The notes under the pieces were generated by a model. The model searched no databases. It was given only the letters and a program-made list of their open reading frames with translations, and was not told where the DNA came from. A program made the position numbers and the translations under genes. A stretch of 64,000 nt of DNA from Thermoplasmata archaeon (lineage in GTDB: Archaea > Thermoplasmatota > Thermoplasmata > Lutacidiplasmatales > UBA184), in assembly GCA_027365105.1 (NCBI GenBank), contig DAHXNZ010000003.1, forward strand, positions 1 to 64,000, given 5' to 3'. This document shows positions 44,411 through 53,338 of this stretch, piece by piece. Each line of letters opens with the position of its first letter. The first letter of the stretch is position 1.

Positions 44411-44484
44411 GCCGCGGTAACTCAGTTTGGGAGAGTGCAAGACTGAAGATCTTGAAGCCGCCGGTTCAAGCCCGGCCCGCGGCA
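44411..44484 (+). tRNA. tRNA-Phe (GAA)
   Basis: 74 nt. Acceptor GCCGCGG/CCGCGGC, D stem ACTC/GAGT, anticodon stem CAAGA/TCTTG with loop CTGAAGA (anticodon GAA), T arm GCCGG-TTCAAGC-CCGGC, discriminator A73. No intron, CCA not encoded. Its last 19 nt overlap the end of the methyltransferase gene on the opposite strand. Confidence 0.96.
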
Positions 44485-45083
44485 CTCTCGGACGGCCGAC
44501 CCGCCCGTCGGGCCTCCACGTACCGGTAGTGAAACCGTCCGAACCCGCCCCGGCCGACCGAATCGATCGTCCACGCGGGAGCGGCGAATGCCCTGCCCAC
44601 CCGATCGAGGAACCCGGGGACGGTCCACCCGGCGCCCCAGATCGCCATCTCCTGGGCCGCGAGTACCAGCCGCGCGCCCGGCGCTGCGACCCGGGTGATC
44701 TCCGCGGCGGCCCGGTCGAACGGCGCCCAGAGCGGGGCGTTGTTCGCCGAGAAGATCGCTCCGAACGCGCCGTCGGGGAACGGAAGCCGCGTCGCGTCCC
44801 CGGCCTGGAGCCGAAACCGGTCGGCCGGAAACCGCCGGCGCAGCCTCGCTTCGGCCATCGACCGCATCACCGGGGAGGGGTCGAGCCCGACGACCCGCCC
44901 CCGGGGAAGACGGCGGGCGATCGCTTCGAGGGCGACGCCCGGGCCCGGACCGATCTCCAGGACCTGCTCGTCGCCGACGAGCGGGAGCCGGGCGACGAGC
45001 CGGCGGTTCATCGGTCCGTTGAACCGCGCGAGGAACCAGCCCGCCCACCGGCTCTTCGGGACCCCGAAGATCCTCCGGATCAT
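44466..45083 (-). CDS. Class I SAM-dependent methyltransferase (UbiE-like)
   Basis: 205 residues from ATG 45083. SAM motif VLEIGPGPGVALEAIARRL, acidic VVGLDPSPVM, motif II RLQAGDATRLPFPDGAF and motif III GARLVLAAQEM are clear. N-terminal ~40 residues (WAGWFLARFNGPMNRRL) resemble small archaeal methyltransferases of unknown target. The C-terminal residues (after about 198) are read from the antisense of the tRNA-Phe 3' end, so the natural end of the domain is before that. It lies 23 bp upstream of the DUF35 gene's stop in the same direction. Confidence 0.82.
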   Translation of the reverse strand: MIRRIFGVPKSRWAGWFLARFNGPMNRRLVARLPLVGDEQVLEIGPGPGVALEAIARRLPRGRVVGLDPSPVMRSMAEARLRRRFPADRFRLQAGDATRLPFPDGAFGAIFSANNAPLWAPFDRAAAEITRVAAPGARLVLAAQEMAIWGAGWTVPGFLDRVGRAFAAPAWTIDSVGRGGFGRFHYRYVEARRAGRPSESAAGRA

Positions 45084-45105
45084 GCCCGGCCCTCCGGGCC
45101 GGTCC

Positions 45106-45642
45106 CTAGGCCTCGGGAGACGCCGGCACGAACCAGACGTCGGTGATCGAGTAGCGGGGGGTCGGGCTGAACCGGGCCTCGACCGGCATGCCGACGTAGA
45201 GATCCGACTCGGTGCAGTCCTTGAGCCGAGCGAGGAGAACGCTGCCGACACCCTCGAACTCGACCAGGCAGAGGTTGTACGGAGTCTCCTGGAGGAACGC
45301 TTCGCTGCCGAAGTGGCAGGTCGTCCACGAGTGGAGCCGACCCTTGAGCGGCAGGTCGACCCACTGGGTCGGAGCCCCGCACTCCATGCAGTGGCCCCGG
45401 GGCGTGGCGTAGACGTAGCCGCACTTCTTGGCGGTGCACTTCGAGCCGCGGAGCCGCCCGTCGGCGAGGCCCAGGAAGAACTCGGAGTCCTCGGCGTAGC
45501 TGTGGATGTAGTTGATCGAGTACGGGCTCCGGACGACCAGGCTCTCGACGCCGTCCGGATCGCGGAAGATCGCGGCCCCGCTGCGCTCGAGCTCCGCCTG
45601 GACCTCCCGGAACTTCTCGAAGACGGGGGGACGGGCGGTCAC
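45106..45642 (-). CDS. DUF35 zinc-ribbon/OB-fold acyl-CoA-associated protein
   Basis: 178 residues from GTG 45642. Zinc-ribbon cysteines C69, C74, C85 and C88 (KCTAKKCG, HCMECGAP) precede an OB-fold that begins LPLKGRLHSWTTCHFG. In archaea such proteins bridge thiolase and HMG-CoA synthase and help channel acetoacetyl-CoA; others support different thiolase-like enzymes. The GTG start overlaps the thiolase stop by 4 nt, which fixes the thiolase as its partner. No HMG-CoA synthase gene is in the window. Confidence 0.88.
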   Translation of the reverse strand: MTARPPVFEKFREVQAELERSGAAIFRDPDGVESLVVRSPYSINYIHSYAEDSEFFLGLADGRLRGSKCTAKKCGYVYATPRGHCMECGAPTQWVDLPLKGRLHSWTTCHFGSEAFLQETPYNLCLVEFEGVGSVLLARLKDCTESDLYVGMPVEARFSPTPRYSITDVWFVPASPEA

Positions 45643-47072
45643 GGCCGGAACCCCCGTTCAAGGATCGAAACCGTCACCGCGGAGCCGGTGCCGGCGTGGC
45701 TATGGATCGCGCCCCGCTGGGCGTTGGGGATCTGGAGCGCCCCGTCCCCGAAGTGCTTGCGAATCGTGCCCTGGAGCTGCCAGAACGCGAAGACGGCCTG
45801 CATGAGGCCGGTGGCACCGACCGGATGACCGCACGCGATCAGGCCGCCGGACGGATTGACCGGGGTCGCGCCCGCGTTCGGGACCGGGAAGCCATAGTCG
45901 ACCTTCTTCAGGAAGGGATCGCCGTGCTCGACGAAGTCGTACCCCTCCCCGTACTTGCACAGCCCGAGGTCCTCGTAGGTCTGGATCTCGCTGGAGGCGT
46001 AGGCGTCGTGCAGCTCGATGAAGTCGAGCTGCCGGTTGGGGTTGGTGATCCCCGCCATGCGGTACGCCTCGAGGCCGGCGGCTCGGCCCGCACGGAAGGA
46101 ATGGACCCCGGGGTATTCGAGGTCGGCGTAGTCGGAGGGCTTTTCCCAGGGCATTCGCGGGACCTCGCCGAACGGCCGGTCGGCGAGCCGCATCGTGTCG
46201 GTTCCGGTGCCCACGCCGGTGACCCGGATCGGCTTGTCCGTGAACTCTCGGGCCCGCGCCTCGTCGCAGAGGATCACGACCGCCGCGCCGTCGCTCATCG
46301 TGCAGATCTGCTCGCGGGTGAGCGGGTAGCTGATCATCTCCGAGCGGAGCACGTCCTCGACGGTGAGCCGCTTCGGGTACTGCGCGTAGGGGTTGTGGAG
46401 CGCGTTGAGGTGGTTCTTGACCGAGACCTTGCTCATGATCCGCTGCCCCTCGGCGATCGCCCGCCGCTGGGCCTCGCGTTCGTCGGGAATGTCGGCGAAC
46501 TTGGTGCGGCGAAGGTACTCGTAGATGTGGCGGACGACCATGAGGGCGTAGTAGCCGGTGTAGAACCCCCCCAGCGGGAAGTCGTAGTTCGTATCGGAGG
46601 CGAGGGCGATGAACTCGTTGCCCTTCCAGGTCGCGACCCGGCTCATCGTCTCAAAGCCCGCGGCGAGGCAGACGTCCATCCGGCCGCTCGCTACGGCCTC
46701 GTAGCCGGCCTGGAAGCACTCGCCGCCCGTGGCGCCGCCCCACTCGATCCGGACCGAGCCCTTGGGGTTCATGCCCAGGTAGTCCTGGACCATGCTCGCC
46801 GCCTTCAGCTGGCGGGTGAAGTGATCGGAAAAATACGAGATCCGGGTCCCGTCGATCCGGTCCTTGGTCAGGTTCGGGATCCCCTTGACCGCGTAGTCGT
46901 AGGCCCGCCGGACCATGAGGCGGAAGTCCATCGCCGGATGGGCCTTGGCGAACTTCGTGAGGCCACCGGTGACCATGTACACCTTCCGCCCCCGACTGCC
47001 CGACGACGCGGGGCGGGAGGTCTTTCGGCGGGGCGGGCGACGCGGCGTACGGGTCCGGGAGCGTGCCGGCAT
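45639..47072 (-). CDS. Thiolase-family acyltransferase (acetyl-CoA acetyltransferase-like)
   Basis: 477 residues as drawn. The nucleophilic Cys is in GGATGGECFQAG, the second catalytic pair in GGLIACGHPVGATG, and the His in FIELHDAYA. The length and the insert NHLNALHNPYAQYP fit the SCP-x-like archaeal thiolases. The first ~28 residues are Arg/Pro-rich and unlike the family, so ATG 46976 (MVTGGLTKF) may be the true start. With DUF35 it forms a complex that condenses or cleaves acyl-CoA, either first in the mevalonate route or in fatty acid breakdown. Confidence 0.9.
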   Translation of the reverse strand: MPARSRTRTPRRPPRRKTSRPASSGSRGRKVYMVTGGLTKFAKAHPAMDFRLMVRRAYDYAVKGIPNLTKDRIDGTRISYFSDHFTRQLKAASMVQDYLGMNPKGSVRIEWGGATGGECFQAGYEAVASGRMDVCLAAGFETMSRVATWKGNEFIALASDTNYDFPLGGFYTGYYALMVVRHIYEYLRRTKFADIPDEREAQRRAIAEGQRIMSKVSVKNHLNALHNPYAQYPKRLTVEDVLRSEMISYPLTREQICTMSDGAAVVILCDEARAREFTDKPIRVTGVGTGTDTMRLADRPFGEVPRMPWEKPSDYADLEYPGVHSFRAGRAAGLEAYRMAGITNPNRQLDFIELHDAYASSEIQTYEDLGLCKYGEGYDFVEHGDPFLKKVDYGFPVPNAGATPVNPSGGLIACGHPVGATGLMQAVFAFWQLQGTIRKHFGDGALQIPNAQRGAIHSHAGTGSAVTVSILERGFRP

Positions 47073-47207
47073 GTTGGAACCTGCCGCCCAATGCGCGGGG
47101 GATTCATAGGGTTTGTCGGACCGGAAGTTCGGGCCCGCCCCGCCGAGCGGGCCGGGCTCCCCGACAGGGAGCCACCCGCAGTCTCGAGGGCCGCGACGCC
47201 CGCAACT

Positions 47208-47214
47208 CTATAAG
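47208..47214 (+). promoter_or_regulatory. TATA box of the carbamoyltransferase gene
   Basis: CTATAAG, 21 nt before GTG 47235. This spacing predicts a transcript beginning at or next to the start codon, a leaderless message. Confidence 0.65.
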
Positions 47215-47234
47215 CGACGGGTCCATCCGGGACC

Positions 47235-48248
47235 GTGGCCCCGCGCGCGGTGACGCCCCGGCATTTCCTCTCGATTCAAGACGTGGCGTCCGACCTCGGG
47301 CGGCTGGTCGACCACGCCGCCCGCCTCAAGTCGCTGCGTCGCCGGGCCCGACTCCGCCCGACCCTGAGCGGCCGAAACATCGCCTTGATTTTCGAAAAAC
47401 CCTCGACCCGGACCCGGACGTCGTTCGAGGTCGGCATCCACGACCTCGGCGGCGATGCGATCTACTACGCGCCGAAGGAGATGCAGCTGGGACGGGGCGA
47501 GACCATCGGGGACACGGCGAAGGTCCTCTCCCGGTACGTCGACGCGATCGTCTACCGCGCCTTCCGGCACGAGAGCCTTCTCGAACTCGCCCGAAGTTCG
47601 ACGGTCCCGGTGATCAATGCCCTGGACGACCGGGAGCACCCGACCCAGATCATCGCCGACCTCCTGACGCTCTCCGAGCGGTGGAAGGGGTCGTTCAAGG
47701 GCCGTCGGCTCGCCTGGATCGGGGACGGCAACAACGTTCTGCACTCGCTGATGCTCGGGGCCGCCTTGGTCGGCCTCGACCTGGTCTGCGCGACGCCGGA
47801 GAACTACCGGCCGCTGCCCGAGATCGTGGCGGCCGCGCGCGAGTACGGCCAGGCCCGCGGGGCGGACCTGACCTTCACCGACGATCCGGCCGCGGCCGCC
47901 ACCGATGCGGACGCCCTCTACACCGATGTCTGGGTGTCGATGGGCGACGAGGCGGAAACGGCGAAGCGCGAACGGGCGTTCCGGGGGTTCCAGATCAATT
48001 CGGAGCTCCTCGCCCGGGCGAAGCCGTCGGCCGTGGTCCTCCACGACCTCCCCGCCCACCGGGGCCAGGAGATCACCGACGAGGTCCTCGATGGGAGCCG
48101 GTCGGCCGCCTGGGACGAGGCCGAGAACCGGCTGCACGCGGAGAAAGCCATCCTCGAACTCCTGCTTGCGCCCGAGCGGATGCCCCGCCCATCCGCAACC
48201 CACCGCTGGGCGCCGAAGCTCACCCGCCGTCGGCCGGCTCGACGCTGA
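47235..48248 (+). CDS. argF: Ornithine carbamoyltransferase-like enzyme with HDLP in place of HCLP
   Basis: 337 residues from GTG 47235. Carbamoyl-phosphate site STRTRTSFE (57-65), HPTQ (135-138), and the ornithine loop DVWVSMGDE (231-239) are intact, supporting OTC of arginine synthesis. The normally invariant HCLP is H270-D271-L272-P273, so the Cys that contacts the ornithine amino group is Asp. A changed amine substrate or altered kinetics is possible. No other arginine gene is nearby. The 3' end overlaps the convergent MBF1 gene by 29 bp. Confidence 0.85.
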   Translation: MAPRAVTPRHFLSIQDVASDLGRLVDHAARLKSLRRRARLRPTLSGRNIALIFEKPSTRTRTSFEVGIHDLGGDAIYYAPKEMQLGRGETIGDTAKVLSRYVDAIVYRAFRHESLLELARSSTVPVINALDDREHPTQIIADLLTLSERWKGSFKGRRLAWIGDGNNVLHSLMLGAALVGLDLVCATPENYRPLPEIVAAAREYGQARGADLTFTDDPAAAATDADALYTDVWVSMGDEAETAKRERAFRGFQINSELLARAKPSAVVLHDLPAHRGQEITDEVLDGSRSAAWDEAENRLHAEKAILELLLAPERMPRPSATHRWAPKLTRRRPARR

Positions 48249-48663
48249 CGTCCCGCAGCCGGACCTTGAGCAGCCGCTCGAGCTTCCCGAGGAGGGCGTC
48301 CGGGGGCCGGAAGCTGCCCGACTCGAGCTTCAGGACGACCGACTTCTTCTCGTTGAGCTTCCGGCCCAGATCGTCGGGAGTCCATCCCAGCGCCTCCCGG
48401 GCGGTCCGGATGCGGCGGCCCCAGTCGCCCGCGAGCTCGAGCTCCGGCATCTCGCTATAGACATCCCGCTCGGCCAGCCGACGGCCCGACAGGCTCGGGC
48501 GACCCCGGCCGAGCGGGGCCGGGCCGGGGCCCGGACGGCTGGGGCCCGGCGGATCGATCGGCTGGCCGAACTTCGCGCACTTCGGGCAGACCGACAGCAC
48601 CGAGCGCTCGAGCCGGATCCAGATCCTCTGGTCGATCTCGGCGCCGCACATCTCGCAGATCAT
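48220..48663 (-). CDS. Archaeal MBF1-like factor (zinc ribbon plus HTH)
   Basis: 147 residues. The N-terminal zinc ribbon has MICEMCGAEI and VCPKCAKFG. A Pro/Gly/Arg-rich linker follows (~38-65). The C-terminal Cro/C1-type HTH (~80-138) includes WGRRIRTAREALGWTPDDLGRKLNEKK. This is the archaeal multiprotein bridging factor 1 layout, associated with ribosomes and transcription in archaea. ATG 48663 overlaps the stop of the thioesterase gene by 4 nt. Confidence 0.93.
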   Translation of the reverse strand: MICEMCGAEIDQRIWIRLERSVLSVCPKCAKFGQPIDPPGPSRPGPGPAPLGRGRPSLSGRRLAERDVYSEMPELELAGDWGRRIRTAREALGWTPDDLGRKLNEKKSVVLKLESGSFRPPDALLGKLERLLKVRLRDVSVEPADGG

Positions 48664-49151
48664 CGCCCCGCCTCCCGGCGCCGCGCGGCCATGCGGGCCT
48701 GCCCCTCGGCGAAACGACGCCGTTCCTCCTCGGTCTCCAGGGCGAGCGGCGGGACGGCCGCGGGTCGGTTGTCGGCATCCAGGGCGACCATCGTGACGAA
48801 GGCCTCGAGCACCCGGCGGGGAGCTCCACCCTCCGACGGCTCGGCATCGACCCGGACCCAGATCTCCATCGAACTCCGTCCGACGCAGGTGATCCGGGCG
48901 TCGAAGCGGACCAGGTCCCCCACGTGGACCGGGGCGACGAAATCCGCCCGATCGAACGACGCGGTGACACAGGTGGTCTTCGCGTGCCGTGAGGCGGTGA
49001 TGTAGGCGACCTGGTCGACATCGGCCAGAATCTTGCCGCCGAAGGCGTTCCCATGGAAGTTGACGTCGGAGGGCACAATCAGCCGATCCATGGTGGCCCG
49101 GCTCAAGGCGACGGTCCGGGGCGGGAGGCTGGAAGCGACGGTTGCGGTCAT
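48660..49151 (-). CDS. Hotdog-fold acyl-CoA thioesterase (YciA/BFIT-like)
   Basis: 163 residues, one hotdog domain. The segment PSDVNFHGNAFGGKILADVDQVAYITA holds the catalytic Asn/His region and the long helix of YciA-type enzymes. FVAPVHVGDLVRFDARI and MEIWVRVDAE are the following strands. It hydrolyses fatty acyl-CoA to free acid and CoA. A TATA-like TTGATAAACT at 49201-49210 lies about 50 nt upstream. It is coupled to MBF1 by a 4-nt overlap. Confidence 0.88.
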   Translation of the reverse strand: MTATVASSLPPRTVALSRATMDRLIVPSDVNFHGNAFGGKILADVDQVAYITASRHAKTTCVTASFDRADFVAPVHVGDLVRFDARITCVGRSSMEIWVRVDAEPSEGGAPRRVLEAFVTMVALDADNRPAAVPPLALETEEERRRFAEGQARMAARRREAGR

Positions 49152-49899
49152 CGGTTCGTTCCCGGCGGGAGGCCCGTCGGAGCGCCCCCCATATGGAGAG
49201 AGTTTATCAACTCGCGGACGGGGCAGTCAGACGAGGACGAGCCGGGTCGCGAGCCCTCCTCGCGCCGACTCCGCGCTGGGCCGCGGCTCGCAAGAACCCC
49301 TACCCTCCCGAGACGCCGGCGCGGCCCGAATCGAGGCCCCGTCCGGACCGTCCCGCCCCCGGTCGGGGAACCGGGACCCGCCGCGGGAATCCCCGGTCCC
49401 GGGGGGTCCGGACGGGTCGGCGGCTCGACCGGGCGTCCCCTCCGGCCGAGCGGCCGTACCGGAAGGCCCGCGGGGATCGAGCTCGACTCAATCCGGCTCA
49501 CCCGACGGGCCAGCGGCGGGAGCGGCGCGGTACGGTTCCGAGGAGCCCGGGCCGGTTTTCGGTCGAGGCCGGGCCCGGAGGTCTCCCTCGTGACGAGGGG
49601 CTCGGACGGGATCGCGGGTTTGTGGAGGCGCCCGCCCGCCACCTCGATCAGGAGGTATCGAAGGGAACGCTCCGCAGCCCGATGGAGCGCGGGCACGAGG
49701 ACGCCGGTGGGCGGTCGTGCAGCATCGTGGGGGCCGGGTCGAGACCGCGGATCGAGGCCCCACGACGCCGCTGGACCCGCTCGGCCCCCACGGGCGGGCG
49801 ACGACGAGGTCCGGGGCTCCGCGGCGGGAGCCTGCCCCTCGGCCCGACTGGACAACGCCTAAATAGGGGGACCTTTTGGGCGCGCCCGGAGCCGGCAGC
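49152..49899. other. 748-bp divergent gap; promoters at both ends, no gene seen
   Basis: Very GC-rich. It holds the thioesterase promoter at its left and the aEF1A promoter at its right. No protein with family features, no tRNA, and none of the conserved motifs of RNase P RNA or SRP RNA were found between. A non-coding RNA cannot be excluded by reading alone. Confidence 0.4.
49859..49867 (+). promoter_or_regulatory. TATA box of the aEF1A operon
   Basis: CTAAATAGG, about 33-40 nt before ATG 49900, implying a leader of roughly 5-15 nt. The same AAATAGGGG core stands before the ABC transporter at 5791. Confidence 0.6.
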
Positions 49900-51177
49900 A
49901 TGGCACAGAAGCCCCACCTCAACATCGTCTTCATCGGCCACGTGGATCACGGCAAATCGACGACCGTCGGTCGCCTTCTTCTGGATACGGGGTACATCCG
50001 GCAGGAAGAGATCGACAAGTTCCGGGCCGAGGCTGAGGCGAAGGGCAAGGCGACGTTCGAGTTCGCCTGGGTCATGGATGACCTCAAGGAGGAACGCGAG
50101 CGCGGGGTCACGATCGACATTGCCCACCGGCGCTTTGACACGCAGAAGTACTACTTCACCATCATCGACGCGCCCGGGCACCGGGACTTCGTCAAGAACA
50201 TGATCACGGGGACCAGCCAGGCCGATGCCGCCGTGCTGGTCTGCTCGGCCGCCGATGGGGTCCAGGAGCAGACCCGGGAACACATCTTCCTCTCCCGGAC
50301 GCTCGGGGTCACGCAGCTCATCTGTGCGATCAACAAGATGGACCGCCAGGAGGTCAAGTACTCCGAGGCGAAGTTCAAGGAGGTCGTCGAGGAACTGACC
50401 AAGCTGCTCAAGAACGTCGGATTCAAGGTCGCCGAGCAGGTGGTCTTCGTCCCGATTTCCGCCTTCAAGGACGACGACATCAACAAGCCCAGCCCCAACA
50501 TGCCCTGGTACAAGGGCCCGACCCTTCTCCAGGCGCTCGACAACCTCAAGGTCCCCGAAAAGCCCACGACGAAGCCCCTCCGACTTCCCGTGCAGGATGT
50601 CTACACCATCACGGGGATCGGCACCGTCCCGGTGGGTCGCGTCGAGACCGGGGTCATGAAGATCGGCGACAAGATCATCTTCCTCCCCAGCGGGAAGTCG
50701 GGCGAAGTCAAGTCCATCGAGATGCACCACGAGCAGGTCACCGAGGCCGGCCCGGGCGACAATGTCGGGTTCAACGTGCGCGGGATCGACAAGAACGACA
50801 TCCGGCGCGGCGATGTCGCCGGGCCGGTCTCCAACCCGCCGACCGTCGTGGAGAGCTTCACCGCGAACATCCAGGTGCTCAACCACCCGAGCGTCATCAC
50901 CGCCGGGTACACGCCGGTCTTCCACTGCCACACCGCCCAGGTGGCCTGCGAGTTCACCGAGCTCCTGAAGCGCCTGGACCCCAAGACCGGCCAGGTCGCG
51001 GAGGAGAACCCCCAGACCCTCAAGACCGGCGATGCCGCGGTCGTCCGGATCACCCCCCGTCGGCCGCTGGTGCTCGAGAAGTACAAAGAGTTCCCCCAGC
51101 TCGGACGGTTCGCCATCCGGGACATGGGTCAGACGGTCGCGGCCGGCGTCGTCGTCGACGTCAAGAAGCGCGAATAG
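49900..51177 (+). CDS. tuf: Translation elongation factor 1 alpha (aEF1A)
   Basis: 425 residues from ATG 49900. GTPase motifs GHVDHGKST, the switch-2 DAPGHRDF and NKMD are intact, followed by two beta-barrel domains ([16 protein letters not shown] begins domain 2). It delivers aminoacyl-tRNA to the ribosome. The uS10 gene follows after 42 nt, the standard archaeal order. The promoter TATA at 49859 supports this start; an in-frame GTG/ATG farther upstream lies before the expected transcript start. Confidence 0.98.
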   Translation: MAQKPHLNIVFIGHVDHGKSTTVGRLLLDTGYIRQEEIDKFRAEAEAKGKATFEFAWVMDDLKEERERGVTIDIAHRRFDTQKYYFTIIDAPGHRDFVKNMITGTSQADAAVLVCSAADGVQEQTREHIFLSRTLGVTQLICAINKMDRQEVKYSEAKFKEVVEELTKLLKNVGFKVAEQVVFVPISAFKDDDINKPSPNMPWYKGPTLLQALDNLKVPEKPTTKPLRLPVQDVYTITGIGTVPVGRVETGVMKIGDKIIFLPSGKSGEVKSIEMHHEQVTEAGPGDNVGFNVRGIDKNDIRRGDVAGPVSNPPTVVESFTANIQVLNHPSVITAGYTPVFHCHTAQVACEFTELLKRLDPKTGQVAEENPQTLKTGDAAVVRITPRRPLVLEKYKEFPQLGRFAIRDMGQTVAAGVVVDVKKRE

Positions 51178-51219
51178 GCCGGAGACCGATCGGAGCTCGA
51201 TCCAGGGGAGAGGCCATCG

Positions 51220-51531
51220 ATGGTTCAGAAGGCCCGCATCTCGCTCACCGGCACCGACTCCGGCAAGGTCGACTCGATCTGCAAGCAGATCCGGGAGATC
51301 ACGCAGAAGACCGGTGTCTTCATCAGCGGGCCGATCCCCCTTCCGACCAAGCGGCTCAAGGTGGCGGTCCGCAAGGGGCCGGACGGCGGCGGCTCGAGCA
51401 CGATCGACCACTGGGAGATGCGGATCCACAAGCGGCTCATCGACATCGGGGCCGACGAGCGGGCGCTCCGCCAGGTGATGCGGATCCAGGTCCCTGACGG
51501 CGTCAATATCGAGATTGTCCTGACGAGCTAG
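51220..51531 (+). CDS. rps10: Ribosomal protein uS10
   Basis: 103 residues, normal archaeal size. [38 protein letters not shown] and [13 protein letters not shown] are the conserved strands and loop. It belongs to the 30S head. GGGGAGAGG lies just before ATG 51220. It is cotranscribed with aEF1A. Confidence 0.97.
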   Translation: MVQKARISLTGTDSGKVDSICKQIREITQKTGVFISGPIPLPTKRLKVAVRKGPDGGGSSTIDHWEMRIHKRLIDIGADERALRQVMRIQVPDGVNIEIVLTS

Positions 51532-51537
51532 CGACCC

Positions 51538-52170
51538 GTGTTCGCGCCGGGAGCGGGCCGGCCGATCGCCTTCACCGCGGTGGTGGCCCTCCTTCTGGCC
51601 CTGGCGGGATGGGGAGCGACCTCGGCCGGCGTGCTCGGGGACGGTCTCATCGGGCTGTCGGTGGGGTTCGCGGTCGTCGCGATCGGCCTCGCGATCTTCT
51701 TTCGGGATCCCGAGCGCGCCCCCGGTGAGGGCCTGGTCTCGGCGGCCGACGGGCGGGTCCGGGCGGTCGACCGCGAGGGGGAGCTCTGGCGGATCTCGGT
51801 CTTCATGAACGTGACCGACGTCCATGTGAACCGGTTTCCCGTGGCGGCCCGCGTTGAAGCGGTCGGCGACGCCGGCGCGGGCTATCGGCCGGCCTACCGC
51901 GAGGAGTCCCGGCACAACGTCCGACGGTCGTACCGGCTGCTCGGTGAGCACGGGGCCATCGAGGTCACCCAGATGACCGGGGCGGTCGCCCGCCGGCTCG
52001 TTTCCTTCGTCCGGCCCGGGGATCGGCGCGCGAAGGGCGACCGACTCGGGATGATCGCCCTCGGCTCGCGCGTCGACATCTGCCTGCCCGCCGAGGGGTA
52101 CACGCCGACGGTCCGGGTCGGAGATCGGGTCATCGCCGGCGTCACGACCATCGCCCGGGACCGGGAATGA
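51538..52170 (+). CDS. psd: Phosphatidylserine/archaetidylserine decarboxylase (short Psd type)
   Basis: 210 residues from GTG 51538. Two N-terminal hydrophobic segments (~10-55) anchor it. FFRDPER, SAADGRV, and the zinc/active-site region VFMNVTDVHVNRFP are conserved. Self-cleavage to form the pyruvoyl group is expected at G176-S177 in IALGSRVDI. In archaea it would convert archaetidylserine to archaetidylethanolamine. The next gene, the synthase for its substrate, overlaps by 4 nt, which fits this pathway well. Confidence 0.92.
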   Translation: MFAPGAGRPIAFTAVVALLLALAGWGATSAGVLGDGLIGLSVGFAVVAIGLAIFFRDPERAPGEGLVSAADGRVRAVDREGELWRISVFMNVTDVHVNRFPVAARVEAVGDAGAGYRPAYREESRHNVRRSYRLLGEHGAIEVTQMTGAVARRLVSFVRPGDRRAKGDRLGMIALGSRVDICLPAEGYTPTVRVGDRVIAGVTTIARDRE

Positions 52171-52922
52171 TCGACCGCTGGCGGCTCGCGGCCAACCTGG
52201 CGACGACCGGAAATGCCGTCCTGGGGATCGCCGCCGTCCTCTACATTCTGGCCGGCAACCCGGTCTGGGCGCTCGTCCTGATCGCGGCCGGGGTCGGGCT
52301 CGACGGGCTCGACGGGCGGTTTTCCCGCCGTAGCCCGAAGCCGCCGAGCCGGTTCGGCCGGGTGGCCGACTCGGTGGCCGATGCGCTGACCTTCGGTGTC
52401 GCCCCATTCTTTCTGCTCGCGTACCACACGGCCCAGGCCTCGATCTGGGCGGCGCTCGGCCCGCTCCCCGAGATCGTGGGCGCCCTCTACCTTGCGGCGG
52501 CGGTCGCCCGCCTGGTCTATTTCACCGGCTGGACCTTCGAGCGGCCGCACTTCCTGGGGGCCCCGACCCCCCAGGCGGCCCTCACGCTCTCCGTCCTTGT
52601 CCTCTGGGCCGGTACCCCGGCCTTCTGGGGAGTCCGGCCGGCGCTCCTCCTGGGCGGGGCGCTCGTCCTCGCCCTCCTCATGGTCGTCCCCGTGCCGTTC
52701 CCGAAGATCAAACGAGGCCACCTTCTCCGGCCGGTCTTCGTCGCGGCCGGGGCGGCGCTCGTCGCCGCGCTGGTGTCGGTCCAGTTTGTCCCGGCCCCCG
52801 GAAGCGGGCTGTACCTCATCGCGGAGGCGGCGAGCCTCGTGGCCGGCGCCGGGCTCATAGCCTACTACGTCGTGGGACCGTGGACCGTGCCCCGCACCGC
52901 GCGGACGGCCTCCGCCCCATGA
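52167..52922 (+). CDS. CDP-alcohol phosphatidyltransferase, archaetidylserine synthase (PssA) candidate
   Basis: 251 residues with about 6-8 membrane helices. The CDP-alcohol motif is D46-G-L-D49-G-R-F-S-R followed by G64-x3-D68-x3-D72, so all four metal-binding aspartates are present; Ser53 takes the place of the usual Ala. It would join CDP-archaeol with serine. Its neighbour psd uses that product. Archaetidylinositol phosphate synthase is the other possible activity, made less likely by context. The MptD gene overlaps its stop by 4 nt. Confidence 0.86.
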   Translation: MIDRWRLAANLATTGNAVLGIAAVLYILAGNPVWALVLIAAGVGLDGLDGRFSRRSPKPPSRFGRVADSVADALTFGVAPFFLLAYHTAQASIWAALGPLPEIVGALYLAAAVARLVYFTGWTFERPHFLGAPTPQAALTLSVLVLWAGTPAFWGVRPALLLGGALVLALLMVVPVPFPKIKRGHLLRPVFVAAGAALVAALVSVQFVPAPGSGLYLIAEAASLVAGAGLIAYYVVGPWTVPRTARTASAP

Positions 52923-53338
52923 CCTCCTCATCGAGACCTACGGCTCCTCCGACTCCCCTCGAGACGCTCTGCTTCGAGGCCGGCATCAAGCTCGGCGGGA
53001 TCTTCCATCAGTACCTCGGGATTCCCGTCGCGCCCCGCACCGCCCCGGAACTCGCCCGGACGATCGAGGCGGCCGTCGGGCTCCAGCCGTTCGTCGAGCA
53101 GATCCGGGTCCGCATCGATGTCCGGCGCGGAGGCCCGCTCGGCCGCGGCCGGTTCGCGTACCGGTACCTGACGCCCGAGATGCTGAGGGTCGACCTCACG
53201 GTCTCGGACCGGGTGAACCGGGTCGAGGCCCGGCTCGAGTTCCGGCCCGATCTCCGCTACCCGTTGATGAGCCTCGTCCGGCTCCGGGGCAGCCGCCGGA
53301 CCGTCCCTAGGTCCGGGAGCCGATCTCGGTATACTTGA
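52919..53338 (+). CDS. mptD: Archaeal dihydroneopterin aldolase MptD
   Basis: 139 residues from ATG 52919 (ATGA overlap with the synthase). ETLCFEAGIKLGGIFHQYLG, then APRTAPELARTIEAAVG and LQPFVEQIRV, form the recognisable DUF381/MptD pattern. The enzyme releases 6-hydroxymethyl-dihydropterin for archaeal pterin or methanopterin-like C1 carriers, which connects to FolD at 34.4 kb. The last 32 bp overlap the convergent citrate synthase gene, and the final residues (RSGSRSRYT) are probably non-essential tail. Confidence 0.9.
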   Translation: MTSSSRPTAPPTPLETLCFEAGIKLGGIFHQYLGIPVAPRTAPELARTIEAAVGLQPFVEQIRVRIDVRRGGPLGRGRFAYRYLTPEMLRVDLTVSDRVNRVEARLEFRPDLRYPLMSLVRLRGSRRTVPRSGSRSRYT

